Assembly: GCA_019421365.1 (NCBI GenBank)
Contig: JAHZFJ010000024.1
Coordinates: 4,296 to 68,295, forward strand
DNA from: Lachnospiraceae bacterium
Lineage (GTDB): Bacteria; Bacillota; Clostridia; Lachnospirales; Lachnospiraceae
Direction of reading: 5' to 3'
Length of the DNA stretch: 64,000 bases
The notes below the pieces were generated by a model that was not told where the DNA came from, did not search any database, and saw nothing but the letters and a program-made list of their open reading frames with translations. Shown here one piece after another: positions 43,580 to 51,463 of this stretch (positions are counted from its first letter, which is position 1; each line of letters starts with the position of its first letter). Position numbers and translations under genes: made by a program.

Positions 43580-43660
43580 ACTAGAGCGTGTTTAATAATT
43601 TGTTTCACAAATGTAATACCATTCCATTTTGTTAAAAGCATTTTTCAAACACGTCCTAGT
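43580..43660. repeat. small inverted-repeat element upstream of lgt
   Basis: The ends ACTAGAGCGTGTTTAATAAT (left) and, inverted, ACTAGGACGTGTTTGAAAAA (right) are about 70% identical over 24 bases and enclose 81 bp in all. TA dinucleotides flank both ends. No ORF. It resembles a short non-autonomous element of the kind inserted at TA, but could also be a terminator-like palindrome between lgt and the TetR gene. Confidence 0.45.
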
Positions 43661-43685
43661 ATATTAATTAAAATAAATGGAATTA

Positions 43686-44351
43686 CTAGTTGATACCATC
43701 ATGTCGATACAAACCATCAAGATAAGAAGCCATAGTTTTCAATGCATTTTCTTTAAATGAAAACTTAAATCCTTCCATCTGATACTTATCTATGATATTT
43801 AATACCTCACTAGGTAAACTTGAGCATAGTTTACATCCAACTAAGATTGATTCCTGTATCAAGAAAATCTCCATAATCTCATCTGTACTAAATACCTTAC
43901 ACTTTTCGTGAATAATCAGTGACACTTCCTTAAATCGATTGTAAAACCATTGCTTAAACTCAATCATAACCTCTAGATCAATATTCTTCTCAAGAATCGC
44001 CCCACGAATAGATATTAAGCGAATATACATATCCGAATCTTCAATTATGTCTGTCATCTCATCCAGTACCAACTTCTTGAATAATTCGTAATTGCTGATG
44101 TCATAAGTTTTTATTCGTTGTTCCATATTATCTAGACGTTTTGCATATTCCCGTATCAATAACTGGAGGAATAGCATTTCTTTCGTCTTAAAATACACAA
44201 ATAAAATTCCATTGGATATTCCTAGCGCTTTCGCAATCTCAGCCATCTTAATATTCTCATACTCTGTGGTGGTAAACATTTTAGCCGTCATATCTAGTAT
44301 TACTCCAGCTTTCTCTTCTTTTGCCTCTTGGCTTCTAGCCCTCCTAGCCAC
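43686..44351 (-). CDS. TetR-family transcriptional regulator
   Basis: The product has 221 residues. It has an N-terminal TetR helix-turn-helix (about 15-62; ENIKMAEIAKALGISNGILF and VYFKTKEMLF) and a helical ligand domain. It follows the SDR gene by 11 bp on the same strand, so the two form an operon. A perfect palindrome ATTGACT-N3-AGTCAAT on the operon promoter is its likely operator. Confidence 0.88.
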   Translation of the reverse strand: MARRARSQEAKEEKAGVILDMTAKMFTTTEYENIKMAEIAKALGISNGILFVYFKTKEMLFLQLLIREYAKRLDNMEQRIKTYDISNYELFKKLVLDEMTDIIEDSDMYIRLISIRGAILEKNIDLEVMIEFKQWFYNRFKEVSLIIHEKCKVFSTDEIMEIFLIQESILVGCKLCSSLPSEVLNIIDKYQMEGFKFSFKENALKTMASYLDGLYRHDGIN

Positions 44352-44362
44352 ATTTCTCCTCC

Positions 44363-45184
44363 CTACCTCATAGTTTTTTGAATCATCCTATCAAATGCAC
44401 GGTCTGATAGTACACGTTTTGAAAATACTGATAGTTTCGCACCATATCCAACTAGATATCGAGTCTTAGGTCTCTTAGCACTGACAGCCTTCGCAATTGT
44501 TTTTGATATAATTTCAGGTTTCGAAATCTTATCTGATAAGTATGATCTTCTTAAATAATTGATCACATGATTTGCTTGTTTTGTATATGCTCCTTTGGCA
44601 GAAACCTCAGCCAGATTATCTGCCGCAATAATACCCCAGTTCGTCTTAATTGCACCTGGTTCAATAAGTACCACATCAATTCCAAATGGTTTTGTCTCCA
44701 TACGAAGGCAGTCCGAAAAGCCTTCTAACGCATATTTGGTTGCGTGATACCAAGCTCCAAATGGTGTGCTAATCTTGCCTGCCATAGACGATATATTAAT
44801 AATCTTACCTGAATGCTGTTTTCTCATAGTAGGCAGCACCAACTGTGTCATACGTGCGAGACCAAATAGATTTACCTCTAATTGTTTTCTTGCCTCATCA
44901 ATGGGAACATCTTCAACTGCTCCATAGAATCCATAACCTGCATTATTCACAAGTATATCAATTCTTCCTTCTTTCTTCAATATACTATCTACACAATCAA
45001 CCATCGATTTTTCTACCGTCACATCTAGTGGCAAAACAGAAATTCCTTCTTTCTCCAAGTCCTTCATCTTATCTACTCGACGTGCAGCACCATATACGGT
45101 GTACCCCATATCCTTTAAAACTAACGCTGTATCTCTTCCAATCCCTGATGATGCACCTGTTATTAATACCACTTTTTTATTCAT
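44363..45184 (-). CDS. SDR-family oxidoreductase
   Basis: The product has 273 residues. Classical short-chain dehydrogenase: TGASSGIGRD (9-18), NNAG (about 83), catalytic Ser in INISSMAG, and YHATK. The Arg after the second strand (GAARRVDKM) suggests NADP preference. The C-terminal extension (KPEIISKTIAKAVSAKRPKTRYLVG) fits the subgroup annotated as retinol-dehydrogenase-like or YqjQ-like. The substrate is unknown. It is in an operon with the TetR gene. Confidence 0.88.
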   Translation of the reverse strand: MNKKVVLITGASSGIGRDTALVLKDMGYTVYGAARRVDKMKDLEKEGISVLPLDVTVEKSMVDCVDSILKKEGRIDILVNNAGYGFYGAVEDVPIDEARKQLEVNLFGLARMTQLVLPTMRKQHSGKIINISSMAGKISTPFGAWYHATKYALEGFSDCLRMETKPFGIDVVLIEPGAIKTNWGIIAADNLAEVSAKGAYTKQANHVINYLRRSYLSDKISKPEIISKTIAKAVSAKRPKTRYLVGYGAKLSVFSKRVLSDRAFDRMIQKTMR

Positions 45185-45205
45185 ATTCTCACTCTCTCCT
45201 TATTA

Positions 45206-45249
45206 ATTGACTCTAAGTCAATTATATTCCCATTACCTTTACTTGTCAA
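45206..45249 (-). promoter_or_regulatory. promoter and TetR operator of the SDR-tetR operon
   Basis: On the minus strand TTGACA (45249-45244), a 17-bp spacer and TATAAT (45226-45221). Overlapping the end of the -10 is ATTGACTCTAAGTCAAT (45206-45222), a perfect 7-bp arm palindrome over the expected start point. A repressor bound there would block initiation, and the operon itself encodes a TetR protein. Confidence 0.7.
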
Positions 45250-45371
45250 ATAAAAATGTACTAAACATAACTGGCGACTTTAACTATATAATTTGGGCAG
45301 TTCCCATTGAATTGGATTTATCGCTTATTCTATATTTTGTTTGAGATGCATTATACTCCATAAATATAAAT

Positions 45372-45409
45372 GACGGCTACTCTATATATAATAGTATAGC
45401 CGTCGTTTT
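45372..45409. terminator. hairpin between tcdA and the SDR gene
   Basis: GACGGCTA and TAGCCGTC enclose an AT-rich loop that can pair further (CTAT/ATAG). It is followed by GTTTTA on the plus strand. Together with the terminator at 45451-45486 it fills the 325-bp gap; its direction is unclear. Confidence 0.45.
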
Positions 45410-45450
45410 ACATTCTATCATCACACAATAGGCCTTTTGCTTTATTAGAC

Positions 45451-45486
45451 AAAAAAAGAACTACCTATAATACTAGGTAGCTCCTC
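45451..45486 (-). terminator. terminator of tcdA
   Basis: On the minus strand GAGCTACCTA and TAGGTAGTTC pair around GTATTA, followed by TTTTTTTG. It begins 24 bp after the tcdA stop. Confidence 0.88.
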
Positions 45487-45509
45487 TAAAAAATTTAATA
45501 TCTAGATAT

Positions 45510-46265
45510 TTATTTCATTCCTAAATTCTTAATAATCTCTCCTGCCATAATAAGCCCTGCTACAGAAGGAACGAAAGATAAACTTCCTGGAATGTCTCGT
45601 CGATCCGTACATTTTCTCTGTGCACCTGGAGGACAGATACAATTGCTTCTACAACTCATTGACATATCTTCTAATGGTCTAGTTGGTTTTTCCTTCGAAT
45701 AAACCACTGTTAGTTTTTTAACGCCTCTCTTTTTTAATTCCCTACGCATTACTTTAGCTAATGGACACATTGTTGTCTTATAGATATCAGTCACTTCGAA
45801 TTTCGTTGGATCTAATTTGTTACCTGCTCCCATACAACTGATTACAGGTACCCCTGCTTCTTTGGCTTTCATGATAATATCAAGCTTAGCAGTTACCGTA
45901 TCTACTGCATCTACAACATATGCATATTGTGTAAAGTCAAACTGATCCGCCGTTTCTGGTAAATAGAAACACTTATGCACAGTTACTTCTGCCTTAGGAT
46001 TAATCTCGAGAATACGTTCTTTCATTACGTCAACTTTATATTTACCAACGGTCTTTCTTGTTGCTATGATTTGACGATTGATATTCGTTAAACATACCTT
46101 ATCGTCGTCAATTAAATCAAAAGCACCTATTCCGCATCTCGCAAGTGCTTCCACTGTATATCCACCTACACCACCAATTCCAAACACTGCTACTCTTGCA
46201 TTAGCAAGGCTTTGCATATGTTCTTCACCTAGTAACAATTGTGCTCTAGAAAACTCATTTAACAT
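45510..46265 (-). CDS. tcdA: tRNA threonylcarbamoyladenosine dehydratase
   Basis: The product has 251 residues, from ATG 46265 (MLNEFSRAQLLLG), nine bases after AAGG; ATG 46274 is also possible. It belongs to the ThiF/MoeB E1-like family: nucleotide motif VFGIGGVGGYTVEALARCG (start GIGGVGG), DLIDDDKVCLTNINRQ and AVDTVTAKLD. TcdA (CsdL/YgdL) makes cyclic t6A at position 37 of ANN-reading tRNAs. Short Cys-containing C-terminal segments (CRSNCICPP) also fit. Confidence 0.9.
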   Translation of the reverse strand: MLNEFSRAQLLLGEEHMQSLANARVAVFGIGGVGGYTVEALARCGIGAFDLIDDDKVCLTNINRQIIATRKTVGKYKVDVMKERILEINPKAEVTVHKCFYLPETADQFDFTQYAYVVDAVDTVTAKLDIIMKAKEAGVPVISCMGAGNKLDPTKFEVTDIYKTTMCPLAKVMRRELKKRGVKKLTVVYSKEKPTRPLEDMSMSCRSNCICPPGAQRKCTDRRDIPGSLSFVPSVAGLIMAGEIIKNLGMK

Positions 46266-46421
46266 ATATACCATCCTTAATAGATAAAGTCTCTTATTTT
46301 AAGTTTCAAATTTCATATTAGTTCTATATGTTTTATATGATAGCGTGTCTATTATTCTTTGTCAACTGGTAGTACTTATAAATTCATTTATGTAGATGAC
46401 TAATCTTAATAGCTAGATTTT

Positions 46422-47087
46422 TTATATGCTTAACTCTTTCTTCGCCGCAATCAATCGCTCTGCAAATTGATCATAAAAATCACTTTCTATTGTAAATGGC
46501 GTTATATAGAATAATTGAAGCACATACATAGATATCTTCTTTCTGAGTGCCTCATCTTCTGCTGCCATCATCATAACTTGCACATCCTTAAGGAAATAAT
46601 GCCATTCATTTACGAACTCTTGATTCCTTTTAAGATCTGAAGTATCAATCCACTTACTTACTTTAACTTTTGTTTTGCCCGGTTTCGTACACTCATTAAC
46701 CTGTAAGATGTATTTAAAACTTCTGTCTTGATAATATCTTCCTAAAGGGAAGATACGACAAAATCCTGGACGAAAGGTATGAATACTACATCTTCCTTCC
46801 TTGTTTAAGAATACACATCTCTCTTGTTCCCCTGCCATGCGAAGATTTGGTAAAATCGCTCCATCTACCAGATTAAGTTCAACCTTATCTGCTAATAATT
46901 CTTCAAATCTACAATTCAAATTTACCGACAAACGATGGATATCTAATGGATCAAGAACTAATGAACTCCCCATTCCCTGGCAACATGCAGAGCAGCCTTT
47001 ACAATCATCGCATTCAGCTTTTACCATATCGTTTAATTCATAGAATCTCCCATCTGATATCTCATTCAAACTACAATTTCTTTCCAT
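46422..47087 (-). CDS. YkgJ-family cysteine-cluster protein
   Basis: The product has 221 residues. The UPF0153/YkgJ pattern is clear: CDDCKGCSACCQG near residue 24, then CVFLNKEGRCSIHTFRPGFC (Cys-x8-Cys-x9-Cys type) and RIFPLGR. These cysteines probably bind zinc or an Fe-S cluster. The cellular function is not established. The C-terminal 80 residues are helical and without recognised motif. It is followed by no clear terminator. Confidence 0.85.
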   Translation of the reverse strand: MERNCSLNEISDGRFYELNDMVKAECDDCKGCSACCQGMGSSLVLDPLDIHRLSVNLNCRFEELLADKVELNLVDGAILPNLRMAGEQERCVFLNKEGRCSIHTFRPGFCRIFPLGRYYQDRSFKYILQVNECTKPGKTKVKVSKWIDTSDLKRNQEFVNEWHYFLKDVQVMMMAAEDEALRKKISMYVLQLFYITPFTIESDFYDQFAERLIAAKKELSI

Positions 47088-47133
47088 CTTATTTCCTCAC
47101 TTCTCTATCATTTAATCACTTGTATCTTCACAC

Positions 47134-47628
47134 TTAGTATACTTCTCCATCTCTTACTTGTCGTAGCATAGAATAGCGTGTATCTTCTTCATCAAAAATT
47201 ATAAACCCACATTTTTTATAAAGAGAAATAGCAGTCTCATTCGTTTTATATACTCCCAGGGCCACTAATTCTAGATCTTTTTCCTTTGCCTCTTCTATAA
47301 CAAGATCCATTAGTTTCTTCCCGTAACCTTTGCCTCTTTGTTCTTCTTTCACATGAATCATAGCAAGCAAAAGATAGTCCTCCTCTTTTCGAACAGTTGT
47401 CCACAACGCTCCAACTATTTTTCCCTCTTCGTCCACATATTCTTTAATCTTATTGTTTACTGTGTTGATACCTTCTGGAAGAAGTTTATCTATATCTTCT
47501 TTGGCTTGCATAACACACGATTCACGTTCTTCTCGCTCTACATCTGATAATTCTTCCATGCCAAAGCTTGTTGTATCCATAATATACTTTTGTAATTGTT
47601 CGAAAGACAGATTTCTCTCCATTAACAT
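47134..47628 (-). CDS. GNAT-family N-acetyltransferase
   Basis: The product has 164 residues. The acetyl-CoA motif A is RGKGYGKKLMDLVIEEA (Q/R-x-x-G-x-G/A in EEQRGKGYG). The end ETAISLYKKCGFI is the usual GNAT motif B. The substrate is unknown. ATG at 47628 is nearest to a weak site (GGAAGG), and ATG 47622 (MERNLS) is an alternative. It lies 46 bp upstream of the YkgJ-type gene on the same strand and may be cotranscribed with it. Confidence 0.85.
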   Translation of the reverse strand: MLMERNLSFEQLQKYIMDTTSFGMEELSDVEREERESCVMQAKEDIDKLLPEGINTVNNKIKEYVDEEGKIVGALWTTVRKEEDYLLLAMIHVKEEQRGKGYGKKLMDLVIEEAKEKDLELVALGVYKTNETAISLYKKCGFIIFDEEDTRYSMLRQVRDGEVY

Positions 47629-47846
47629 GTATCCACAACCTTCCTTCCACTTAGGTAAATCCCCTGTGCTTGATTTCTCATGTATAGATGGAAACTATTC
47701 CTTTACTATCTTATCTACCCATGAACTGTACTTATATTCTACCATATATCAATAGTAATTAGAACCGCAGAAACTGGTTTGAGTCCAAACGCCCCAAACC
47801 AGTTTTAATTACTAGTTATATCATCAATTCCACACATCAAAGATTA

Positions 47847-49058
47847 TTACTGCAAAAGCGTAACATATATCGCTGTAAGAATAGCCGTAGTAATTACACC
47901 GCAAATGTTAGCTCCTAACGCATAATCTAGAATGAATGCACATTTATTCACCTTTTGAACTTCTTTCTGTGCTACCTTAGCAGTTGATGGAACACAAGAA
48001 ACTCCTGCAATACCAATAACGGGATTGAAATTCTTCCCTCTGATTAGATAAATAACATATCCGCCTAATATACCACCAATTCCTGAAAGCGTTAACGCTA
48101 CAATACCAAGAACCAATAATTTAAGTACGACAGGATTTAATAATGTACTTGCATCACATAAAACGCCTAACATCAATCCTAAGAAAAATGTTGCAAAATA
48201 TAGAAACCCATCTTCGATTAACTTTACATATTTGCTTATCTCTGATTCCCTAATTACTATCCCAATAAAGAAACTTAAAAACAATGGTGCTGCTACGGGG
48301 AACAACAAACAAAGCAGTGCATTCGCAATAACAGCAAAGATTAATTTCTCAGAAGAGGTAATATTATGTTTTGGCTTTTTATCTACTATCACCTGCCCCC
48401 GTAGATTCTTTGGTATTAAAAGCTTAATCAGATAAGGGTACCCGCCATAAGTAAGACTCAGATATAGATACGCTACAATCGATATTGGTACGAAATATTC
48501 TGGTGCCAATTTTAATGCTGCGAATAACACCATCGGTCCATCTGCTCCGCCAATAATGGAGGCTGCTGCCGCTGCACCATCAGACAATCCCATAAGTTTT
48601 GCAATGGGGAATGTTGCAATTGTACCTAGTTCGGCAAATAAAGCAATGGTCATACTAATAAACGGGTGCGCTAACACGTAACCAATATCACATAAAATTC
48701 CGATCCCCATAAAAACCAGACATGCGATAAGACCATTGCTAAATGTTAATGTATATATTGGTTGTAGAAAATTAATCTGCATATATTTCATTAAATCGTC
48801 AGTGGTAGTTAACATAGGATTAATAATTAAATTACCAATCTGATTATTCTCCATAAATAAAACACCCGCATTCACGGCTGACATACCAAGGCCCATTGGT
48901 ATCATAATAAGTGGTTCCAATGTACCTTTTTTTCCTAAGTAAACAAGCAAAAATCCTAAAAACATTAAAACAATTCTCAATATAACAACTTTTGGTTCTT
49001 GTTGAAACATTGTACTAATACCTTGAAATAACTCTATAATTTCCATATCAATAAACAT
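47847..49058 (-). CDS. oadB: sodium-transporting decarboxylase beta subunit (OadB/GcdB family)
   Basis: The product has 403 residues with about ten membrane segments. The key motif GGADGPMVLFAALKLAP (Asp of the Na+ site) and the C-terminal GVSCVPSTAKVAQ region are conserved. OadB subunits couple biotin-carboxyl decarboxylation to Na+ export. No alpha (carboxyltransferase) or biotin carrier subunit is nearby. The 42-residue gene upstream looks like the small gamma-like partner. The complex may recruit subunits encoded elsewhere. Confidence 0.92.
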   Translation of the reverse strand: MFIDMEIIELFQGISTMFQQEPKVVILRIVLMFLGFLLVYLGKKGTLEPLIMIPMGLGMSAVNAGVLFMENNQIGNLIINPMLTTTDDLMKYMQINFLQPIYTLTFSNGLIACLVFMGIGILCDIGYVLAHPFISMTIALFAELGTIATFPIAKLMGLSDGAAAAASIIGGADGPMVLFAALKLAPEYFVPISIVAYLYLSLTYGGYPYLIKLLIPKNLRGQVIVDKKPKHNITSSEKLIFAVIANALLCLLFPVAAPLFLSFFIGIVIRESEISKYVKLIEDGFLYFATFFLGLMLGVLCDASTLLNPVVLKLLVLGIVALTLSGIGGILGGYVIYLIRGKNFNPVIGIAGVSCVPSTAKVAQKEVQKVNKCAFILDYALGANICGVITTAILTAIYVTLLQ

Positions 49059-49175
49059 ACCCCTTTCTTAAATCTGGAGAATCTATTGTTCGCATTAAGT
49101 TTTTGCTAAAAAAACACCGTTCTTTAAACTCAATCACCTGCTATGTACTTTTTGATGTATAATTCACATATACGT

Positions 49176-49304
49176 CTAATTCTTTTGACCTTTACTAAAT
49201 AATCTAATACAAACTAATAAAATTTTAATTAGAAACGCAATTCCATAAGATATTATAATTCCTAATCCCATTACTTTAAGTGGGATACCGATACTTAATA
49301 GCAT
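49176..49304 (-). CDS. OadG-related small membrane subunit (42 residues)
   Basis: ATG at 49304 follows AAAAGGAGAAACAGT, and the frame ends TAG at 49178-49176. The product begins MLLSIGIPLKVMGLGIIIS, has one hydrophobic helix running into FLIKILLVC and ends basic (RLFSKGQKN). Size, single helix and position directly upstream of oadB on the same strand (117-bp gap) fit the OadG-related small subunits of Na+-pump decarboxylases. It is too short for a default ORF call and easy to miss. Confidence 0.75.
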   Translation of the reverse strand: MLLSIGIPLKVMGLGIIISYGIAFLIKILLVCIRLFSKGQKN

Positions 49305-49331
49305 ACTGTTTCTCCTTTTATAATGATATTT

Positions 49332-49380
49332 TAGCCAATTTTGAAACTCTTCTCCATGCCGACAACATATCTGTGTTTAT
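49332..49380. repeat. truncated copy of the uvrB-leader repeat family
   Basis: TAGCCAATTTTGAAACTCTT (49332-49351) matches the left end of the element at 12450-12469 at 19 of 20 bases. The next ~28 bases keep partial similarity (CATATCTGTGTTTAT versus CATACCTGTGTGTTTTAT). No matching right end was found nearby, so it is a solo end or decayed copy in the oadB-lysR intergenic region. Confidence 0.6.
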
Positions 49381-49511
49381 ACTTAACGATTCAAGTTACT
49401 TAAATGGTAACATTTTGTAATTTAATTTCAAATACATTATATAAATGTACATCATATACTAAAGTTATTGAAAGATAAATTGATAGTAACTACTTAAGTT
49501 GGAGGTTAAGC
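49381..49511. promoter_or_regulatory. upstream region of the LysR gene
   Basis: The remaining intergenic sequence before lysR is very AT-rich, with a good RBS (GTTGGAGGTTAAGC) at its end. LysR operators (T-N11-A) should lie here or in the oadG-like promoter, but no unambiguous site could be chosen by eye. Confidence 0.35.
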
Positions 49512-50435
49512 ATGGACTTACATTACCTTGAAATATTTAATACGGTTGCTCAATATGAAAGTTATAAAAAAGCTTCTGAGATTCTTCACATAAGCCAACC
49601 GGCACTATCTATTCAAATAAAAAAACTTGAGGAACAGATTGGACTAAAGATATTTAATAAGATTGGAAACAGAATATTTTTAAATGAAAATGGAATTATG
49701 CTTAAAGAATATACCAATAGAATATTTGGTATTATTAATGAACTTGAGAATACCATTTCTAATACGCAAAATTTTATCGGCGGAACCCTTAATATTGGCG
49801 GGAGCAATACACCTGGTTCTTATATTCTTCCTGATATAATGGGAGAATTTAATAGGCAATACCCTAATATAAAATTTAACTTACACATTGGAAATACTAC
49901 AGAGATCTCTCATTTAATTACCAATGGGGCTTTAGATATTGCATTAAATGGGGGAAACGGTTTCTACCATAATAATATCTATGTAGAAAAACTCTATGAT
50001 GATAAATTAGTTCTTGTTGCTTCACCCCAAAATCCATATTGCAATCATGAAACCATTCAAATCGAAGACTTAAGAGAACTGAATTTTATTGTACATAAAA
50101 CTGATTCTCAATTATACTCCTATTATTTAGATTTTATTAAGGATATCAATATTCCAGAAAGAATCACAATGTGCCTAGGAAATATTGATGCGATTAAAAG
50201 AGCTGTTAGTTCTAATCTAGGGGTTTCTCTTATTCCTTATGTTGCAGTGAAGTTTGAGCTGCAGTTTGGGTTACTAAAACTACTAAATCTCCCTGACCAT
50301 GAGCCTAGCTATCCTTACAGTCTTATCTATAATAAGAACAAATCACTTTCCCCTACCTCTAAGAAATTCATCGAATTAGTTAGATCATGTATCTATGATT
50401 TTACTTTTGATGCAACAAAGAACGGGAAAAATTAG
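49512..50435 (+). CDS. LysR-family transcriptional regulator
   Basis: The product has 307 residues. The N-terminal winged helix (ILHISQPALSIQIKKLEEQIG, residues about 22-42) is typical, and the C-terminal periplasmic-binding-like effector domain has two lobes (GTLNIGGSNTPGSYILP and GNIDAIKRAVSSNLG). It is divergent from the oadG-like/oadB genes, the usual arrangement for a LysR activator and its target. The effector is unknown; an organic acid would fit. Confidence 0.88.
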   Translation: MDLHYLEIFNTVAQYESYKKASEILHISQPALSIQIKKLEEQIGLKIFNKIGNRIFLNENGIMLKEYTNRIFGIINELENTISNTQNFIGGTLNIGGSNTPGSYILPDIMGEFNRQYPNIKFNLHIGNTTEISHLITNGALDIALNGGNGFYHNNIYVEKLYDDKLVLVASPQNPYCNHETIQIEDLRELNFIVHKTDSQLYSYYLDFIKDINIPERITMCLGNIDAIKRAVSSNLGVSLIPYVAVKFELQFGLLKLLNLPDHEPSYPYSLIYNKNKSLSPTSKKFIELVRSCIYDFTFDATKNGKN

Positions 50436-50442
50436 CAAAACG

Positions 50443-50510
50443 AAAAAATAGTTGATACTAAAACTAGTAGAATTAAATTCTTCTAGTTACAATATCAACT
50501 ATTTATTCTT
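50443..50510. terminator. bidirectional terminator between lysR and SDR
   Basis: AATAGTTGATA (50447-50457) pairs with TATCAACTATT (50493-50503), with an inner AACTAGTAGAA / TTCTTCTAGTT hairpin. It has A-runs on the left and T-rich sequence on the right and separates convergent genes. Confidence 0.85.
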
Positions 50511-50570
50511 ATAGATATATTTGACTCTCTGTATGGAACTACGTTGCTTTTACTTTATCTATCCCCTACT

Positions 50571-51347
50571 CTATACCAGTACTCCACCACCATCTACAAT
50601 AATAAACTGGCCTTGCACATAGCTAGAAGCATCACTTGAAAGATATAAAACAGTACCATTTAATTCCCCCTTATTTCCTGGACGCCCTGCTGGATTTACT
50701 GCGTTATAAGTATTAAGGAACTGTTCTGATTTGAATAATGTTCCTGCTGTCATCTCTGATTCAAAAAGTGCTGGTCCGATAGCATTCACTGTTATTCCAT
50801 ATCTTGCATAAGAACAAGCCATACCTTTTGTTAATCCTAGAACAGCTGACTTAGACGCGTTGTAGGAATGTCTGATGAACATATCATTTTTATCTGCGAT
50901 CACTGCGTTGACAGAAGCGATGTTAACAATTTTTCCATATCCTCTTTCTTTCATTTGAGGAATAACATACTTACTAGCTAAGAAAATTCCCTTAACGTTA
51001 ATATCAAAGGACTTATCCCAATCTTCTTCAGTCATGCTATCTACACCACCACGAACAGCGATACCTGCATTGTTTAATAAAATATCAATATGACCAAAAG
51101 TATCAAGAACTGTCTGCATTGCTTCTTTCACACTATCTTCTTTTGTAACATCACATCCTATAGCAATAGCTTTACGACCTGTTTTCTCAATTTCAGCTTT
51201 CACTTCATTTAGTTTATCAACACGTCTTGCTAATAATGCTACATCTGCTCCTGCCTTTGCATATGCTACAGCTGCATCTGCTCCAAGTCCTGAACTTGCA
51301 CCTGTTACAACTGCTACTTTTCCTGTTAAATCAAATAAATTTTCCAT
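50571..51347 (-). CDS. SDR-family oxidoreductase
   Basis: The product has 258 residues from ATG 51347 (MENLFDLTGKVAVVTG); the longer frame is not SDR-like. TGASSGLGAD, NNAG, catalytic Ser in NIASVNA, and YNASK are present, with Arg residues (LARRVDKL) that suggest NADP use. The closest pattern I know is gluconate-5-dehydrogenase or FabG-type SDRs. It is downstream of the OYE-FAD-decarboxylase fusion on the same strand (116-bp gap), so it may act in the same pathway, for example on a ketone released by decarboxylation. Confidence 0.88.
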   Translation of the reverse strand: MENLFDLTGKVAVVTGASSGLGADAAVAYAKAGADVALLARRVDKLNEVKAEIEKTGRKAIAIGCDVTKEDSVKEAMQTVLDTFGHIDILLNNAGIAVRGGVDSMTEEDWDKSFDINVKGIFLASKYVIPQMKERGYGKIVNIASVNAVIADKNDMFIRHSYNASKSAVLGLTKGMACSYARYGITVNAIGPALFESEMTAGTLFKSEQFLNTYNAVNPAGRPGNKGELNGTVLYLSSDASSYVQGQFIIVDGGGVLV

Positions 51348-51417
51348 ATCTAATACTTCCTTTCTTTTTATAATATAGTTAGTCAATACGAACCTCTTTA
51401 TCATGCTGATATCATAT

Positions 51418-51459
51418 CATACAATAAAAACATTGTATGTGACGTAATCACAATTCAAG
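51418..51459. repeat. central fragment of the uvrB-leader repeat family
   Basis: CATACAATAAAAACATTGTATG followed by TGACGT and, after two bases, TCACAATTCA matches, in inverted orientation, positions 12522-12562 of the palindromic element (one mismatch in the first 28 bases). It forms a CATACAAT/ATTGTATG hairpin just after the stop of the OYE fusion and may act as its terminator. Confidence 0.6.
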
Positions 51460-51463
51460 TTAC

